From the NCBI RefSeq assembly GCF_021530565.1, contig NZ_JAKGBI010000007.1:124001-188000 (forward strand): 64,000 nucleotides of DNA, written 5' to 3'. Source of the stretch: Pseudoalteromonas sp. SMS1 (GTDB lineage Bacteria; Pseudomonadota; Gammaproteobacteria; Enterobacterales; Alteromonadaceae). Both the position numbers and the translations under genes were made by a program. This document shows positions 34,181 to 43,089 of the stretch, in pieces; position 1 is the stretch's first letter, and every line of letters begins with the position of its first letter. The notes under the pieces are model-generated. The model did not search any database and had not been told where the DNA came from. It was given only the letters and a program-made list of their open reading frames with translations.

Positions 34181-34408
34181 AAATCACCTTGCTTAAATTT
34201 TTCTAAAAGGCAGGGCACGACACAAACACCTTTTAGATTATTCTCTTGAGACATTCTAGCTCCAAATTCAGCGCAAATAAATTACGTCTTATTACAGTGT
34301 AGAAAGATTGTTCAACCTTTTGATATCATGCCGAAATGCTCACCTATCTGGCAATCTACTTAATAATTGCCTAAAGTTATCAATGACTCCCATCAATTGA
34401 TATTCGTT

Positions 34409-35203
34409 ATGCAAGCATTGTCGCGTATTTTCTGGACTCTGATTTTAATCACATTGTTTGCTTGCCAGACTTCGTATGCATTGCAGGGGCAATTCGCAAT
34501 TAAACCTAGGGTCACTATTTTGGTGGATGACAGTTACCCCCCCTATTCCTATGTCAGCAATGGCTATCTGTATGGAATCTACGTAGAGCAAGTCAAGCTA
34601 GCAGCTCGGCAATTATCGGACCATTATCAAATTACATTAGAAGCCATACCTTGGAAGAGAGGTGTCGCCGCAATGGAAAGTGGTGAAGCCTTTGCGTTAA
34701 TGCCTCCTTATATACACAAAGATAAACGGCCTTATATTTGGCCCTACTCTATCTCATTGGGTGAAGAAGCCGTTGTCGCTTTTTGTAATCAAGGTATAAC
34801 GCTCAATGGGATCCTCAAGCGCCAACCGCAATTAGGGCCTATAAACATCGGTATTAACGCAGGGTTTTTAATTTTAGATGATGAGCTTTCAAAGGCTCGA
34901 GAAAAGGGGTTGATAAAAATTTGGGAGAATAAAGATACTGAATCAAACATTAAAAAACTATCGAAAAACCGCCTTGATTGCTATCTCAATGATAGGCTAT
35001 CAACCGTCATGGGCATAGAAGCGTTAAAGTCTGAGTTACACACACTCGATATTAAACAATTTAAAGAAGATAAGATCGTACTTACTCGTACCGCACACAT
35101 TGGCTATACCAAAGAAAATGGGGAGAGATTTCCCTACAAATTAGACTTCATAGAAAAAATGAATAAAGCATTACGTGATGTCCAGGCAAGTAGTAAACAA
35201 TGA
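34409..35203 (+). CDS. Periplasmic solute-binding protein (type 2 fold)
   Basis: About 264 residues with a signal sequence (RIFWTLILITLFACQTSYAL). The mature part follows the amino-acid-binding SBP_bac_3 pattern: VTILVDDSYPPYSYVSNGYLYGIYVEQVKLAA near the start, RGVAAMESGEAFALMPPYI, then KNRLDCYLNDRLSTVMGIEAL late in the chain. No ABC permease or ATPase gene is adjacent, so it may be an orphan binding protein acting in sensing. ATG 34409 is preferred to a TTG at 34367, though its ribosome site is weak. Ligand unknown. Confidence 0.78.
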   Translation: MQALSRIFWTLILITLFACQTSYALQGQFAIKPRVTILVDDSYPPYSYVSNGYLYGIYVEQVKLAARQLSDHYQITLEAIPWKRGVAAMESGEAFALMPPYIHKDKRPYIWPYSISLGEEAVVAFCNQGITLNGILKRQPQLGPINIGINAGFLILDDELSKAREKGLIKIWENKDTESNIKKLSKNRLDCYLNDRLSTVMGIEALKSELHTLDIKQFKEDKIVLTRTAHIGYTKENGERFPYKLDFIEKMNKALRDVQASSKQ

Positions 35204-35250
35204 GTTTATTTCCTCTGTTGACGCCCTCAATCTAAGTAAATAGTATTACT

Positions 35251-35276
35251 ATTACTCATATCCAACTATGAGTAAT
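35251..35276. terminator. 10-bp hairpin after the binding-protein gene
   Basis: ATTACTCATA and TATGAGTAAT pair around TCCAAC. No T-run. A separate 9-bp inverted repeat AATGATCCG/CGGATCATT (35274-35282 and 35330-35338) follows, in front of the small cysteine-rich gene, and may be regulatory. Confidence 0.5.
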
Positions 35277-35392
35277 GATCCGTACGCGTGCTGTCGCCTT
35301 CTAATAGTTGGCAATGCCATATAGATTGTCGGATCATTTCACATTTTAACAAGAGCAAGGACATGTTGCTCAATAGATTAAAAGGAAACAAG

Positions 35393-35620
35393 ATGAAATT
35401 GTTACTCAAGAAAAGTAAGCTTAAGGCGCTTAGTAATACCCACATACTCAAGACGATGCAGACCCCACAAGTCGCTGGTGGTTTTGATTTAACGGTCGGA
35501 GACAATTGTCGCTCAAGAAAATGCCGAATCTCAGAAGAAGTGTGCCCAATCTCAGAGATCGGAGACTGTCACACTCAAGATATCAACTGCCTCGCCACTC
35601 GGTTAACATGCAAATGTTAG
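35393..35620 (+). CDS. Cysteine-rich small peptide with double-glycine leader (RiPP-like precursor)
   Basis: 75 residues. The first 30 are a lysine-rich leader ending in TPQVAGG, like the double-glycine sites cut by peptidase-containing exporters (leader reads KLKALSNTHILKTMQTPQVAGG in part). The remaining 45 residues hold seven cysteines (DNCRSRKC, EVCPI, GDCHTQDINC, LTCKC) with charged residues between. AGGA seven bases before ATG 35393 decides the start; a longer frame from 35288 has none. A terminator follows at once. No modification enzyme, protease or exporter gene is adjacent. It could be a secreted disulfide-bonded peptide, a bacteriocin, or a modified natural product; only the architecture is seen. 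Confidence 0.68.
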   Translation: MKLLLKKSKLKALSNTHILKTMQTPQVAGGFDLTVGDNCRSRKCRISEEVCPISEIGDCHTQDINCLATRLTCKC

Positions 35621-35643
35621 TGTCCTCTTTCTAGGCGGACATA

Positions 35644-35663
35644 GGGAGTATTTACTCCCTTTT
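35644..35663. terminator. Terminator between the small peptide gene and the diguanylate cyclase gene
   Basis: GGGAGTA-TT-TACTCCC followed by TTTT on the plus strand ends the small peptide transcript. It lies 24 bases after its stop codon and just before the convergent gene's stop. Confidence 0.85.
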
Positions 35664-35666
35664 AAA

Positions 35667-38600
35667 TTACCGCATCCAAACCTTTATTTCTGCAAGTCCA
35701 TTTGACTGTAATAACTGTAATTGAGACTCCACATTTTGGCTATGCTCAAACTCAAATGCATCTAACTCATCATCAAACATCACAGTCGCAGCACCATCTC
35801 CACCACTGCGTTTCACTTGATGTAGTGCAATGTCTGCTAAGTTAACTGACGCTTCCCAACCGATAACATGCCCACCAAGCATTTGCAGAGGATAGAAAGA
35901 CCACCCAACTGACACCGTCATGTTAGTCGACCTTCCATTTGGTAACGTGAAGTCGAATTCACCAATTGCTTTACATAGGTCCTTAACGTATTCCTCTACA
36001 TCACTACATTGAAAGTCTCGTAACAGCAGCAGAAACTCATCACCGCTCCACCTAGCCACATAATCCGAACCTTGGGTTCGGGTATTGAGTAATGTCGCAA
36101 GTTGCTGCAAGCAGCTATCGCCGCCAATTGGACCATTGGCATCATTCACTTTGCTAAATTTATCAATGTTTAAGATCATCAACACCAAGCTTTTACCTTG
36201 CTCACGCAATGATTGAGCATTTCTTTGGTAGTGCTCAATGTCCTTAGGCAACTGATCAAACAAAAAGCGTCGACTCTTAAGCCCAGTCAGTTCATCAGAA
36301 TGACTCACCAATTTGAGTTGTGTATTTACTTTATTTAGCTTTTCATTGGCTTTTCTGAGTTCGGTCGTCCGTTCTGTTACCAACGCTTCCAACGCGGCTT
36401 GTTTACGCCTTTCCTGCGCTCTGAAAACCCAAAAAACCAGATAAAACAAGAAAATAAAACCACATGTTATAATTAACCTGAAAAATACTGTCTCATCAAA
36501 GCGACGTGGCAAAACAAGTTTCACAGCTTTGAGGTGCGCCTCTTGCCAATCCTCCCCTCTACGCTTCACTTCCAACTTAAATGTAAACTCACCTGGAGGC
36601 AAATTGGTATAAATCGCTTCACGTCTTGCAAGAGCATCTCGCCACTGTTCATCGTGCCCTTCCAGCTTATATCGAAACTCGATGCTTTGCGGCGCATAAA
36701 AATCAATGGCTGTATAACGAATGGTTAAATCACGCTCGTTTGTATCTAAAGTTAAACTCTCAACAATTTTATTTGGTGTGAGCTCTCTGCTGGGTGTTGT
36801 GATCCCTTCGAACCTAGGTTCCAATTCACTATCACTGAACAATTTAACACTTTTCGGAATACGTACCACACCTTGCAAGCTTGGGTAGAGCAGCACATCG
36901 TCAACTTCAACAACCGAATCATGCCCCAAGCCGGTACAACATTGACTGGGCATACCATCGAGTTGCCGATCAAATGGGTTGATCACTTGCTCGACTTTTA
37001 AGTTTTCAATTTCACTGGTAAATTGCTCGATCGACATACGGTACACGCCCTTCATTGAGCTTACCCAAATAAAGTTTTGTTTTTTGTCGTAGTGTAACGA
37101 CAAGATCGGTCCATATGGTAAGCCATGGGAGGCATCAAGTTGGAACCAGTCACCGGTGGCTGTTCTGTAATAGAGGCCATCATAAAATGTGCCGACCAAT
37201 GTGGTGTAGGTATCGACGTGCAAGATGCTTGTCACATAAGCGGATTCGAGTGAGGTTTGCCCCCCAATTTTTTCTATACCGCGTTCATTGTACTTATATG
37301 CCCCCTTGTCAGTGCCAATAAAACCGAATCGGGGAAAGTCCACAACATAGGTCACAAACTGGCTACCTAAAAAAGCGTTGTAGGTAAAGGGCGTTAAACC
37401 ATTGTAGTCAAGTCGATACAGACCTCTGCCCGTACCAATCCAAAGCCCACCTTGGTTTGAGGGACTGATTGTAAATACTTGAGTCTGACGAAACTCTCGA
37501 TTAGGAATGGCTAATAAGCGGCCATTATCGTAGATAACCACACCCCGCCCGGTACCTAAGTAAAGGCGATTATCCAAAAACTCCATGTCATGAATTTCTA
37601 CACCTTTGAGTTGAGCCGGTGTAATGATTGGTTGGTAGTTATCATCTTGGTCTAACATGCCAACGCCTTCACGAGTCGCAACCCAAACATTACCTTTTGG
37701 GCCCATCGTCATGGCGGATATCGCCTGTTTACCTCTTAGACCAGCTTGAAAGCGCTCAACACGACCCGCATGTGCAAGCCACAGGCCTTCATTTATGCTA
37801 GCAAGCCACACATTGTCACTTTTATCTATAAATAAGTCTGTAAACCAAATACCTTGGTCCAATTGTACTAAATCAACAGACTGCCAGTCGCCACCGCTTT
37901 CTTTGTATAACAAGCGGCCATATGTTGATACCCACAAACCGCCTTGATCATCACTTAAGAATTTGTAAACTGCGCTATTTCCAATCTCGTCAAACCGCCT
38001 CAATACTTCGTCGAAATCTAGAAAAAACGCGCCAAGTTGAGACGCTAAATACAGTTTCCCATCCACCCATGCTAAGTCATGAATGTTGGTTTGGGCCAGT
38101 TGTCTAGGGAGAGAAATTTTACTTGAAAGCTCGAGACGCATACCATTGGAACCGACAGATTGCGCTTCGCCTATACGTAACAGATGACGTTCATTTACGA
38201 GCCAAATGCCGTCAGGCGCTGGTGCCATTTTCGTCACTGCACCTACTATCTGACTAATATGGGTAAGGGAGAGCTTGCTGTCGTCTAAATTGTTTTTATC
38301 CAACATTAGGCGTTTTGCGGAAATATAGTATAGCCCATTTGCTGCTATCCAAATATTGCCGCGGGTGTCTTCGATTATATCCTTTACATCAGCTTGAATT
38401 TTAAATTGTTGTGTTTTCATCGTTTGCGGATCGATACGCAGTACGCCGCGGCGAGTGCCGACCCAAAGCATACCAAATCGATCGACGACTAATTTGTTGA
38501 TCGCATTGCTAACTAAAAAGTTGCTATTTTGCGTGTTGTAATTAACAAATTGGTGTCCATCAAATCGACTCAGGCCAAATTGTGTGCCTAACCAAATATA

Positions 38601-38744
38601 ACCTTGTTGATCTTGCACCACACTTTTAATGCTTTGCGATGGCAGATCATTTTGCATATTCCACTGCTTGACAACATAGTCGTTGATCGCACCATATACA
38701 TTGGTTACGACCAGCATCATTAACAGTAGGAAAAACTTGCGCAT
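35667..38744 (-). CDS. Membrane sensor diguanylate cyclase with two-component-type beta-propeller
   Basis: About 1025 residues. A signal peptide (FFLLLMMLVVTNVYG) leads to a periplasmic region of many Reg_prop blades (VVQDQQGYIWLGTQFGLSRFDG and repeats such as RGNIWIAANGLYYI and GGLWIGTGRGLYRLD). A Y_Y_Y domain follows (RYTAIDFYAPQSIEFRYKLEGHDEQW), then one membrane helix (FFRLIITCGFIFLFYLVFWVF), a short coiled coil, and a C-terminal GGDEF domain. The cyclase motif is SGDEF, a tolerated variant, with DELTGLKSRRF and the INIDKF-type metal site; it should make cyclic-di-GMP from GTP. ATG 38744 behind AGAGGGAG is chosen over TTG 38762. The ligand of the propeller is unknown. Confidence 0.9.
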   Translation of the reverse strand: MRKFFLLLMMLVVTNVYGAINDYVVKQWNMQNDLPSQSIKSVVQDQQGYIWLGTQFGLSRFDGHQFVNYNTQNSNFLVSNAINKLVVDRFGMLWVGTRRGVLRIDPQTMKTQQFKIQADVKDIIEDTRGNIWIAANGLYYISAKRLMLDKNNLDDSKLSLTHISQIVGAVTKMAPAPDGIWLVNERHLLRIGEAQSVGSNGMRLELSSKISLPRQLAQTNIHDLAWVDGKLYLASQLGAFFLDFDEVLRRFDEIGNSAVYKFLSDDQGGLWVSTYGRLLYKESGGDWQSVDLVQLDQGIWFTDLFIDKSDNVWLASINEGLWLAHAGRVERFQAGLRGKQAISAMTMGPKGNVWVATREGVGMLDQDDNYQPIITPAQLKGVEIHDMEFLDNRLYLGTGRGVVIYDNGRLLAIPNREFRQTQVFTISPSNQGGLWIGTGRGLYRLDYNGLTPFTYNAFLGSQFVTYVVDFPRFGFIGTDKGAYKYNERGIEKIGGQTSLESAYVTSILHVDTYTTLVGTFYDGLYYRTATGDWFQLDASHGLPYGPILSLHYDKKQNFIWVSSMKGVYRMSIEQFTSEIENLKVEQVINPFDRQLDGMPSQCCTGLGHDSVVEVDDVLLYPSLQGVVRIPKSVKLFSDSELEPRFEGITTPSRELTPNKIVESLTLDTNERDLTIRYTAIDFYAPQSIEFRYKLEGHDEQWRDALARREAIYTNLPPGEFTFKLEVKRRGEDWQEAHLKAVKLVLPRRFDETVFFRLIITCGFIFLFYLVFWVFRAQERRKQAALEALVTERTTELRKANEKLNKVNTQLKLVSHSDELTGLKSRRFLFDQLPKDIEHYQRNAQSLREQGKSLVLMILNIDKFSKVNDANGPIGGDSCLQQLATLLNTRTQGSDYVARWSGDEFLLLLRDFQCSDVEEYVKDLCKAIGEFDFTLPNGRSTNMTVSVGWSFYPLQMLGGHVIGWEASVNLADIALHQVKRSGGDGAATVMFDDELDAFEFEHSQNVESQLQLLQSNGLAEIKVWMR

Positions 38745-38769
38745 AGACTCCCTCTTACTCAACCTTAAT

Positions 38770-39255
38770 TTAGCCGCCTAGGACACCTGCTTTAAACAAA
38801 GCCTGGATACAAATCAATGAAAAAATACCTGCTAAAACGTCGTCAGCCATAATCCCTCTGCCACCGTGCAGTTTTTTATCTAACATTCTGATTGGGCCGG
38901 GCTTGGCAATGTCAAAAAAGCGAAAAAGCGCAAATCCGACGAGTAAAGATTGCCAACTAATTACCGCGCCAATCATTGTGATGTAAAAGCCAACGACTTC
39001 ATCCCATACTATGGCTGGGTGATCATGTACGTCAACATCTCGCGCTGTTTTTCCACATATCCACACACCAAAAACAGTCATGACAAGGGCCAGTGTTACT
39101 TGAAACCAAATTGGTAACGTCATCGTCGCGAATATAAAAGGCAACGCTGCAAGCGTACCAACGGTGCCCGGCGCTTTAGGTGCCAAACCTGTACCAAAAC
39201 CCAATGCAAAAAATTGATGTGGGCGCTTGAGATTGAATTTTAACGGCTTATCCAA
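38770..39255 (-). CDS. pgpA: Phosphatidylglycerophosphatase A
   Basis: 161-residue membrane phosphatase removing phosphate from phosphatidylglycerophosphate to make phosphatidylglycerol. FFALGFGTGLAPKAPGTVGTLAALP is the family opening; DVHDHPAIVWDEVVGFYITM and HGGRGIMADDVLAGIFS carry the conserved acidic residues. Several membrane helices are evident. It is 9 bases after thiL and is the last gene of the nrdR-rib-nusB-thiL-pgpA set. Confidence 0.95.
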   Translation of the reverse strand: MDKPLKFNLKRPHQFFALGFGTGLAPKAPGTVGTLAALPFIFATMTLPIWFQVTLALVMTVFGVWICGKTARDVDVHDHPAIVWDEVVGFYITMIGAVISWQSLLVGFALFRFFDIAKPGPIRMLDKKLHGGRGIMADDVLAGIFSLICIQALFKAGVLGG

Positions 39256-39263
39256 ACTCGCTC

Positions 39264-40229
39264 CTAATTAAAATGTTCATATCCGATTTGCTCAGGCAAG
39301 ATGTACTTTTCGCCATGTTTAAACAATTCTATATTGCCAATATTATTGGTGATCTGGCCTATACATTTCGCCTCAACACCATATTGACTCAATCGCGCTT
39401 CAACGGCGCTGCGATTATTGTCGCTTACTGTAAAGAGTAATTGATAGTCATCCCCATAAGAAAGGCTCAGCATATCAATAAGCGCTTGATCACCAATTGC
39501 TTTCAAATCATCAGAGATAGGGACACTCGCAACATCAATATCTGCCCCAACACATGAATGGTTTAAAATATGCTGCATGTCTGCAAGCAAACCATCCGAC
39601 ACATCAATGCAAGCTGTTGCTAAACCTCGTAAAACTTGGCCCGCAGCGACATGAGGCTTTGGATAATGCAGTTTTTCTGTAACGCGCTTAATTTGTTCGG
39701 GTGACAGTGTGATACCGCGCTTTCTGGATTCAATCGCCAACGCCGCATCACCAACTGGACCGGTTAAATAAATCCAGTCTCCAACATTGGCGCCTGATCG
39801 GGTTAATGCCTTATTTTTAGGAATAATACCTTTTGCACAAATGGTAATCGTCAGCGGACCTTGCGTCGTATCTCCACCAATCAATTGCACATTATAATAC
39901 TCTGCAATTTCATGCATGCCTTCAGCAAACTGCTCCAACCAAGTCATATCGACATCGGGTAAAGTGAGGCCAATCGATACCCAAGTTGGCTCTGCACCCA
40001 TGGCAGCAAGATCACTTAAGTTAACAGCAAGGACTCGATGTCCTAATGCTCTAGGTGGGATATCAGGAAAAAAATGAACACCCTCAACTAAGGTGTCAGT
40101 AGTGACTGCGAGTTGACAGTTTTCTGGGATCTCAACAACAGCACAATCATCACCAATGCCAATGGCAACGTCACGGCGAATAATACCACGACCTTTGAAG
40201 TAATGATTAATTAACTCAAATTCCTTCAT
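39264..40229 (-). CDS. thiL: Thiamine-monophosphate kinase
   Basis: 321-residue kinase that converts thiamine phosphate to thiamine diphosphate with ATP. Key motifs: GIGDDCAVVE, TTDTLVEGVHF, NLSDLAAMGAEP, IGGDTTQG, and DVSDGLLADMQHI later in the chain. All the aspartates that hold magnesium are present. The start ATG 40229 matches the family but has no evident ribosome site because a terminator hairpin with T-run ends only a few bases upstream (40235). Expression may thus depend on readthrough from nusB. Confidence 0.95.
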   Translation of the reverse strand: MKEFELINHYFKGRGIIRRDVAIGIGDDCAVVEIPENCQLAVTTDTLVEGVHFFPDIPPRALGHRVLAVNLSDLAAMGAEPTWVSIGLTLPDVDMTWLEQFAEGMHEIAEYYNVQLIGGDTTQGPLTITICAKGIIPKNKALTRSGANVGDWIYLTGPVGDAALAIESRKRGITLSPEQIKRVTEKLHYPKPHVAAGQVLRGLATACIDVSDGLLADMQHILNHSCVGADIDVASVPISDDLKAIGDQALIDMLSLSYGDDYQLLFTVSDNNRSAVEARLSQYGVEAKCIGQITNNIGNIELFKHGEKYILPEQIGYEHFN

Positions 40230-40234
40230 ACATT

Positions 40235-40256
40235 AAAAAAGCCGGCCAACGCCGGC
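40235..40256 (-). terminator. Terminator-like hairpin between nusB and thiL
   Basis: On the minus strand GCCGGC-GTTG-GCCGGC is followed by TTTTTT, ending five bases before the thiL ATG. It may partly terminate the upstream operon, lowering thiL-pgpA levels. Confidence 0.8.
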
Positions 40257-40273
40257 TCTCCTCATGACTTTAA

Positions 40274-40684
40274 TTATTTGCGGATTTTCTTAACTGCTTT
40301 GTCCAACACGCCATTTACAAATTTATGGCTGTCTTCAGCACCAAACATCTTGGCCAGTTCAATCCCTTCATTAATAGCCACTTTATATGGTACATCTTCA
40401 CGGAACTTAAGCTCATAAGCACTCACGCGCAAAGTTGCCAATTCAACCATGTCCAAGTCATCGAACGGGCGAGATAAATGAGGTGCAATCGCCTCATCTA
40501 ACTGCTTGTGGTTAACGGCAACACCACGCGCTAGGTCTTTAAAATATTCGACGTCTATTTTAGAAACGTCATTTTCAATTAACATTTGCTGTTCAATATC
40601 GGCAATTGGGTTGCCGCTAAGCTGCCATGAATAGACTGCTTGCAATGCAAGTACGCGTGCTTTACGTCTAGCTGCTGGTTTCAC
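40274..40684 (-). CDS. nusB: Transcription antitermination protein NusB
   Basis: 136-residue all-helical NusB, which with NusE binds boxA RNA for rRNA antitermination. It begins [25 protein letters not shown], the family RNA-binding arginine-rich N-terminus, and holds [29 protein letters not shown] near the C-terminus, the NusB hallmark. It follows ribH by 11 bases in the usual gammaproteobacterial order and is followed by a terminator-like hairpin. Confidence 0.97.
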   Translation of the reverse strand: MKPAARRKARVLALQAVYSWQLSGNPIADIEQQMLIENDVSKIDVEYFKDLARGVAVNHKQLDEAIAPHLSRPFDDLDMVELATLRVSAYELKFREDVPYKVAINEGIELAKMFGAEDSHKFVNGVLDKAVKKIRK

Positions 40685-40695
40685 AGAGATTCCTC

Positions 40696-41160
40696 TTAAA
40701 TTTGCTCAAGTACGTTAACCATCTCAAGTGCACCAAGTGCAGCTTCGCCACCCTTGTTGCCCATTTTAGTTCCCGCACGTTCAATAGCTTGCTCAATACT
40801 TTCTGTCGTTAATACGCCAAATGCAACTGGAACATCGTAATCTAATGAAACACTTGCTAATCCCTTATTAGACTCATTGGCAACAAGATCAAAGTGCGGC
40901 GTCCCACCACGAATGATGACACCTAGTGCAATGATAGCATCATGCTCTTTTTTCATTGCTAGACGTTTTGCTGCAAGAGGTAACTCAACTGCGCCAGGTA
41001 CGTAAACCACTGTGATGTCTTCCTCTTTAACACCACCTGTGCGCTTTAGTTCATCCACCGCACCTTCTAACAAGCTACTGCCAATAAAGTCGTTAAAACG
41101 AGAAATGACAATGGCAAACTTTTTACCAGGTGCGAATTTGTTACCTTCAATTATTTTCAT
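40696..41160 (-). CDS. ribH: 6,7-dimethyl-8-ribityllumazine synthase
   Basis: 154-residue lumazine synthase, the penultimate riboflavin step joining the ribityl pyrimidine to dihydroxybutanone phosphate. [23 protein letters not shown] opens the fold, [15 protein letters not shown] and [17 protein letters not shown] (with the catalytic His) are intact, and [14 protein letters not shown] closes it. The start ATG 41160 is behind AGGAA; an upstream in-frame start would add an unlikely hydrophobic extension. A hairpin lies between the preceding ribBX-type gene and this gene. Confidence 0.97.
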   Translation of the reverse strand: MKIIEGNKFAPGKKFAIVISRFNDFIGSSLLEGAVDELKRTGGVKEEDITVVYVPGAVELPLAAKRLAMKKEHDAIIALGVIIRGGTPHFDLVANESNKGLASVSLDYDVPVAFGVLTTESIEQAIERAGTKMGNKGGEAALGALEMVNVLEQI

Positions 41161-41227
41161 TAGATGATTCCTAATCAGTATTAGCAATAGCCAAATTGAC
41201 GCGCATGATAGCACATCTTAAAGAAAA

Positions 41228-41258
41228 ACACCTACTGTCCAAACCAGTCAGTAGGTGT
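41228..41258 (-). terminator. Hairpin between ribBX and ribH
   Basis: ACACCTACTG and CAGTAGGTGT form a perfect 10-bp stem around 11 bases; on the minus strand TTTTTC follows. It lies between the ribBX stop and ribH start and may attenuate transcription. Confidence 0.7.
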
Positions 41259-41277
41259 AAAAAAGTGAAAACCGGAT

Positions 41278-42390
41278 TTATTGCGGTTCTACATAATCTA
41301 CAACTTCTAGGTGGAAACCTGACAAAGCATGATATTTTTTAGGCAAGCTCATTAAGCGCATTTTTTGTATGCCCAGATCCGCCAAGATTTGCGATCCCAC
41401 ACCAACTGTGCGCGAAGTGCCCTGGAATTTGCGATAATTGATTTTCTCACCAGCGTCTTCTGCCTCAAAAGCTTTAACTAGCTGTTCAAGGTCCTCAGAT
41501 TGTTCACTTTTGCCAAGAATAACCAAAACCCCATCGTTATCGGCGATATATTTCATTGCACCATGAAGTGTCCAACTTCTATCTGCACTGCGATCAGACA
41601 GTAAAATGTCATTGAAGGTACTTTGTAAATGAACACGCACCAAAGTCGCTTCTTCTGCTTTTATTTCGCCTTTTTGCAGCACATAGTGTAGCTGGTTATC
41701 AATGGTGTCTTTGTACGTCACCAAATCAAAATCGCCAAACTCTGTTGGCAGCTTACATTTAGCAACTCTCTCGATCGTTGTTTCATTTAAATTGCGATAT
41801 TCGATTAAATCTGCAATGGTGCCAATCTTAATATCGTGCTCTTTTGCGAATACTTCGAGTTCAGGGCGTCGCGCCATTGTGCCATCTGGATTCAAAATTT
41901 CTACAATCACAGAAGAGGCTTCTAATCCCGCTAAGCGCGCTAAATCACACCCTGCTTCCGTATGGCCCGCACGAGTGAGTACGCCACCAGGTTGCGCCAT
42001 AATAGGGAATATGTGGCCAGGCTGAACAATGTCTTCTGGCACCGCACCTTTTGCGACTGCGGCTTGTACAGTTCGCGCTCGGTCTGCCGCTGAGATCCCC
42101 GTTGTTACACCTTTTGCAGCCTCAATTGACAAAGTAAAATTCGTGGAAAATTGAGCACCGTTGTTTCTCACCATAAGCGGTAGGTCAAGTTGCTGACATC
42201 GCTCTTGCGTCATCGTCAAACAAATTAACCCTCGGCCATAGGTCGCCATAAAGTTAATTGCTTCTGGCGTGATATGCTCAGCCGCGATAATTAAATCACC
42301 TTCATTTTCTCGGTCTTCATCATCCATCAAGATAACCATTTTACCGGCTTTAATGTCTTCGATGATTTCTTTTGCGCTGTTTAAGCTCAT
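41278..42390 (-). CDS. ribBX: 3,4-dihydroxy-2-butanone 4-phosphate synthase with degenerate GTP cyclohydrolase II-like domain (RibBX)
   Basis: 370 residues. The N-terminal ~200 are an intact DHBP synthase ([57 protein letters not shown]) that makes dihydroxybutanone phosphate from ribulose 5-phosphate. The C-terminal half has the shape of GTP cyclohydrolase II ([13 protein letters not shown]) but lacks the zinc-binding cysteines and GE motif of the active enzyme. This is the RibBX type described in Proteobacteria. GTP cyclohydrolase II must therefore come from a separate ribA elsewhere. It lies between ribE and ribH in the operon. Confidence 0.9.
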   Translation of the reverse strand: MSLNSAKEIIEDIKAGKMVILMDDEDRENEGDLIIAAEHITPEAINFMATYGRGLICLTMTQERCQQLDLPLMVRNNGAQFSTNFTLSIEAAKGVTTGISAADRARTVQAAVAKGAVPEDIVQPGHIFPIMAQPGGVLTRAGHTEAGCDLARLAGLEASSVIVEILNPDGTMARRPELEVFAKEHDIKIGTIADLIEYRNLNETTIERVAKCKLPTEFGDFDLVTYKDTIDNQLHYVLQKGEIKAEEATLVRVHLQSTFNDILLSDRSADRSWTLHGAMKYIADNDGVLVILGKSEQSEDLEQLVKAFEAEDAGEKINYRKFQGTSRTVGVGSQILADLGIQKMRLMSLPKKYHALSGFHLEVVDYVEPQ

Positions 42391-42424
42391 AATCTTCCCA
42401 TTATTTACTTTGTTTGTGTGGCAA

Positions 42425-43081
42425 TTATTTTATAAAGCCAGCTTGTGCCAACAAACTGGTTGTGAGAGTCGATTCACTGGCTGGCGCTTGTGTACCCTGA
42501 ATCAAGCGCTCCAAATATCTTGCAATTTGATCAACTTCTAGATTCACCTTAGTGCCGACTTTAAAATCAGCAATGGTTGTCTCTTGTGCAGTATGGGGCA
42601 CTATGGTGAGTTTGAATTTGTTTTCTTCTATGGCATTAACTGTCAGGCTGATCCCATCAATCGCCACTGACCCTTTGTAGGGAATGTATTTTAAGAGTTC
42701 ACTTGGGGCTGATAGCCAGTAATCAGTGGCTCGAGCATTGGCTTGGACAGCAACTATCGTTGCAATACCGTCTACGTGGCCAGAAACCAAATGTCCACCT
42801 AAGCGAGAAATCGGCTGGAGTGCTTTTTCAAGATTGACTTTTTGTCCAATGTTGTACTCACCAAAACGTGTCAAAGATAAGGTTTCATTCGACACATCGG
42901 CTCTAAAACCATCGGTGAATTTCTCAACGACTGTCAGGCATACACCATTCGTTGCAATGCTGTCTCCAAGCGCGACATCTGCCATATCCAGTGAACTCGA
43001 TTTAACGCGCACACTTAAATCACCTTGCTTAAGAGTTAATTCAGTGAGCGTGCCTGTTGCTTCAATAATGCCTGTAAACAT
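42425..43081 (-). CDS. ribE: Riboflavin synthase alpha subunit
   Basis: 218-residue enzyme that dismutates two lumazine molecules to riboflavin. It has two similar barrels, both complete: [15 protein letters not shown] and [13 protein letters not shown] in the first, [14 protein letters not shown] and [15 protein letters not shown] in the second. The C-terminal helix for trimerisation ([13 protein letters not shown]) is present. Starts 8 bases after ribD stop. The product name follows the E. coli style; some genomes call it ribC. Confidence 0.95.
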   Translation of the reverse strand: MFTGIIEATGTLTELTLKQGDLSVRVKSSSLDMADVALGDSIATNGVCLTVVEKFTDGFRADVSNETLSLTRFGEYNIGQKVNLEKALQPISRLGGHLVSGHVDGIATIVAVQANARATDYWLSAPSELLKYIPYKGSVAIDGISLTVNAIEENKFKLTIVPHTAQETTIADFKVGTKVNLEVDQIARYLERLIQGTQAPASESTLTTSLLAQAGFIK

Positions 43082-43089
43082 AGTTTCTC

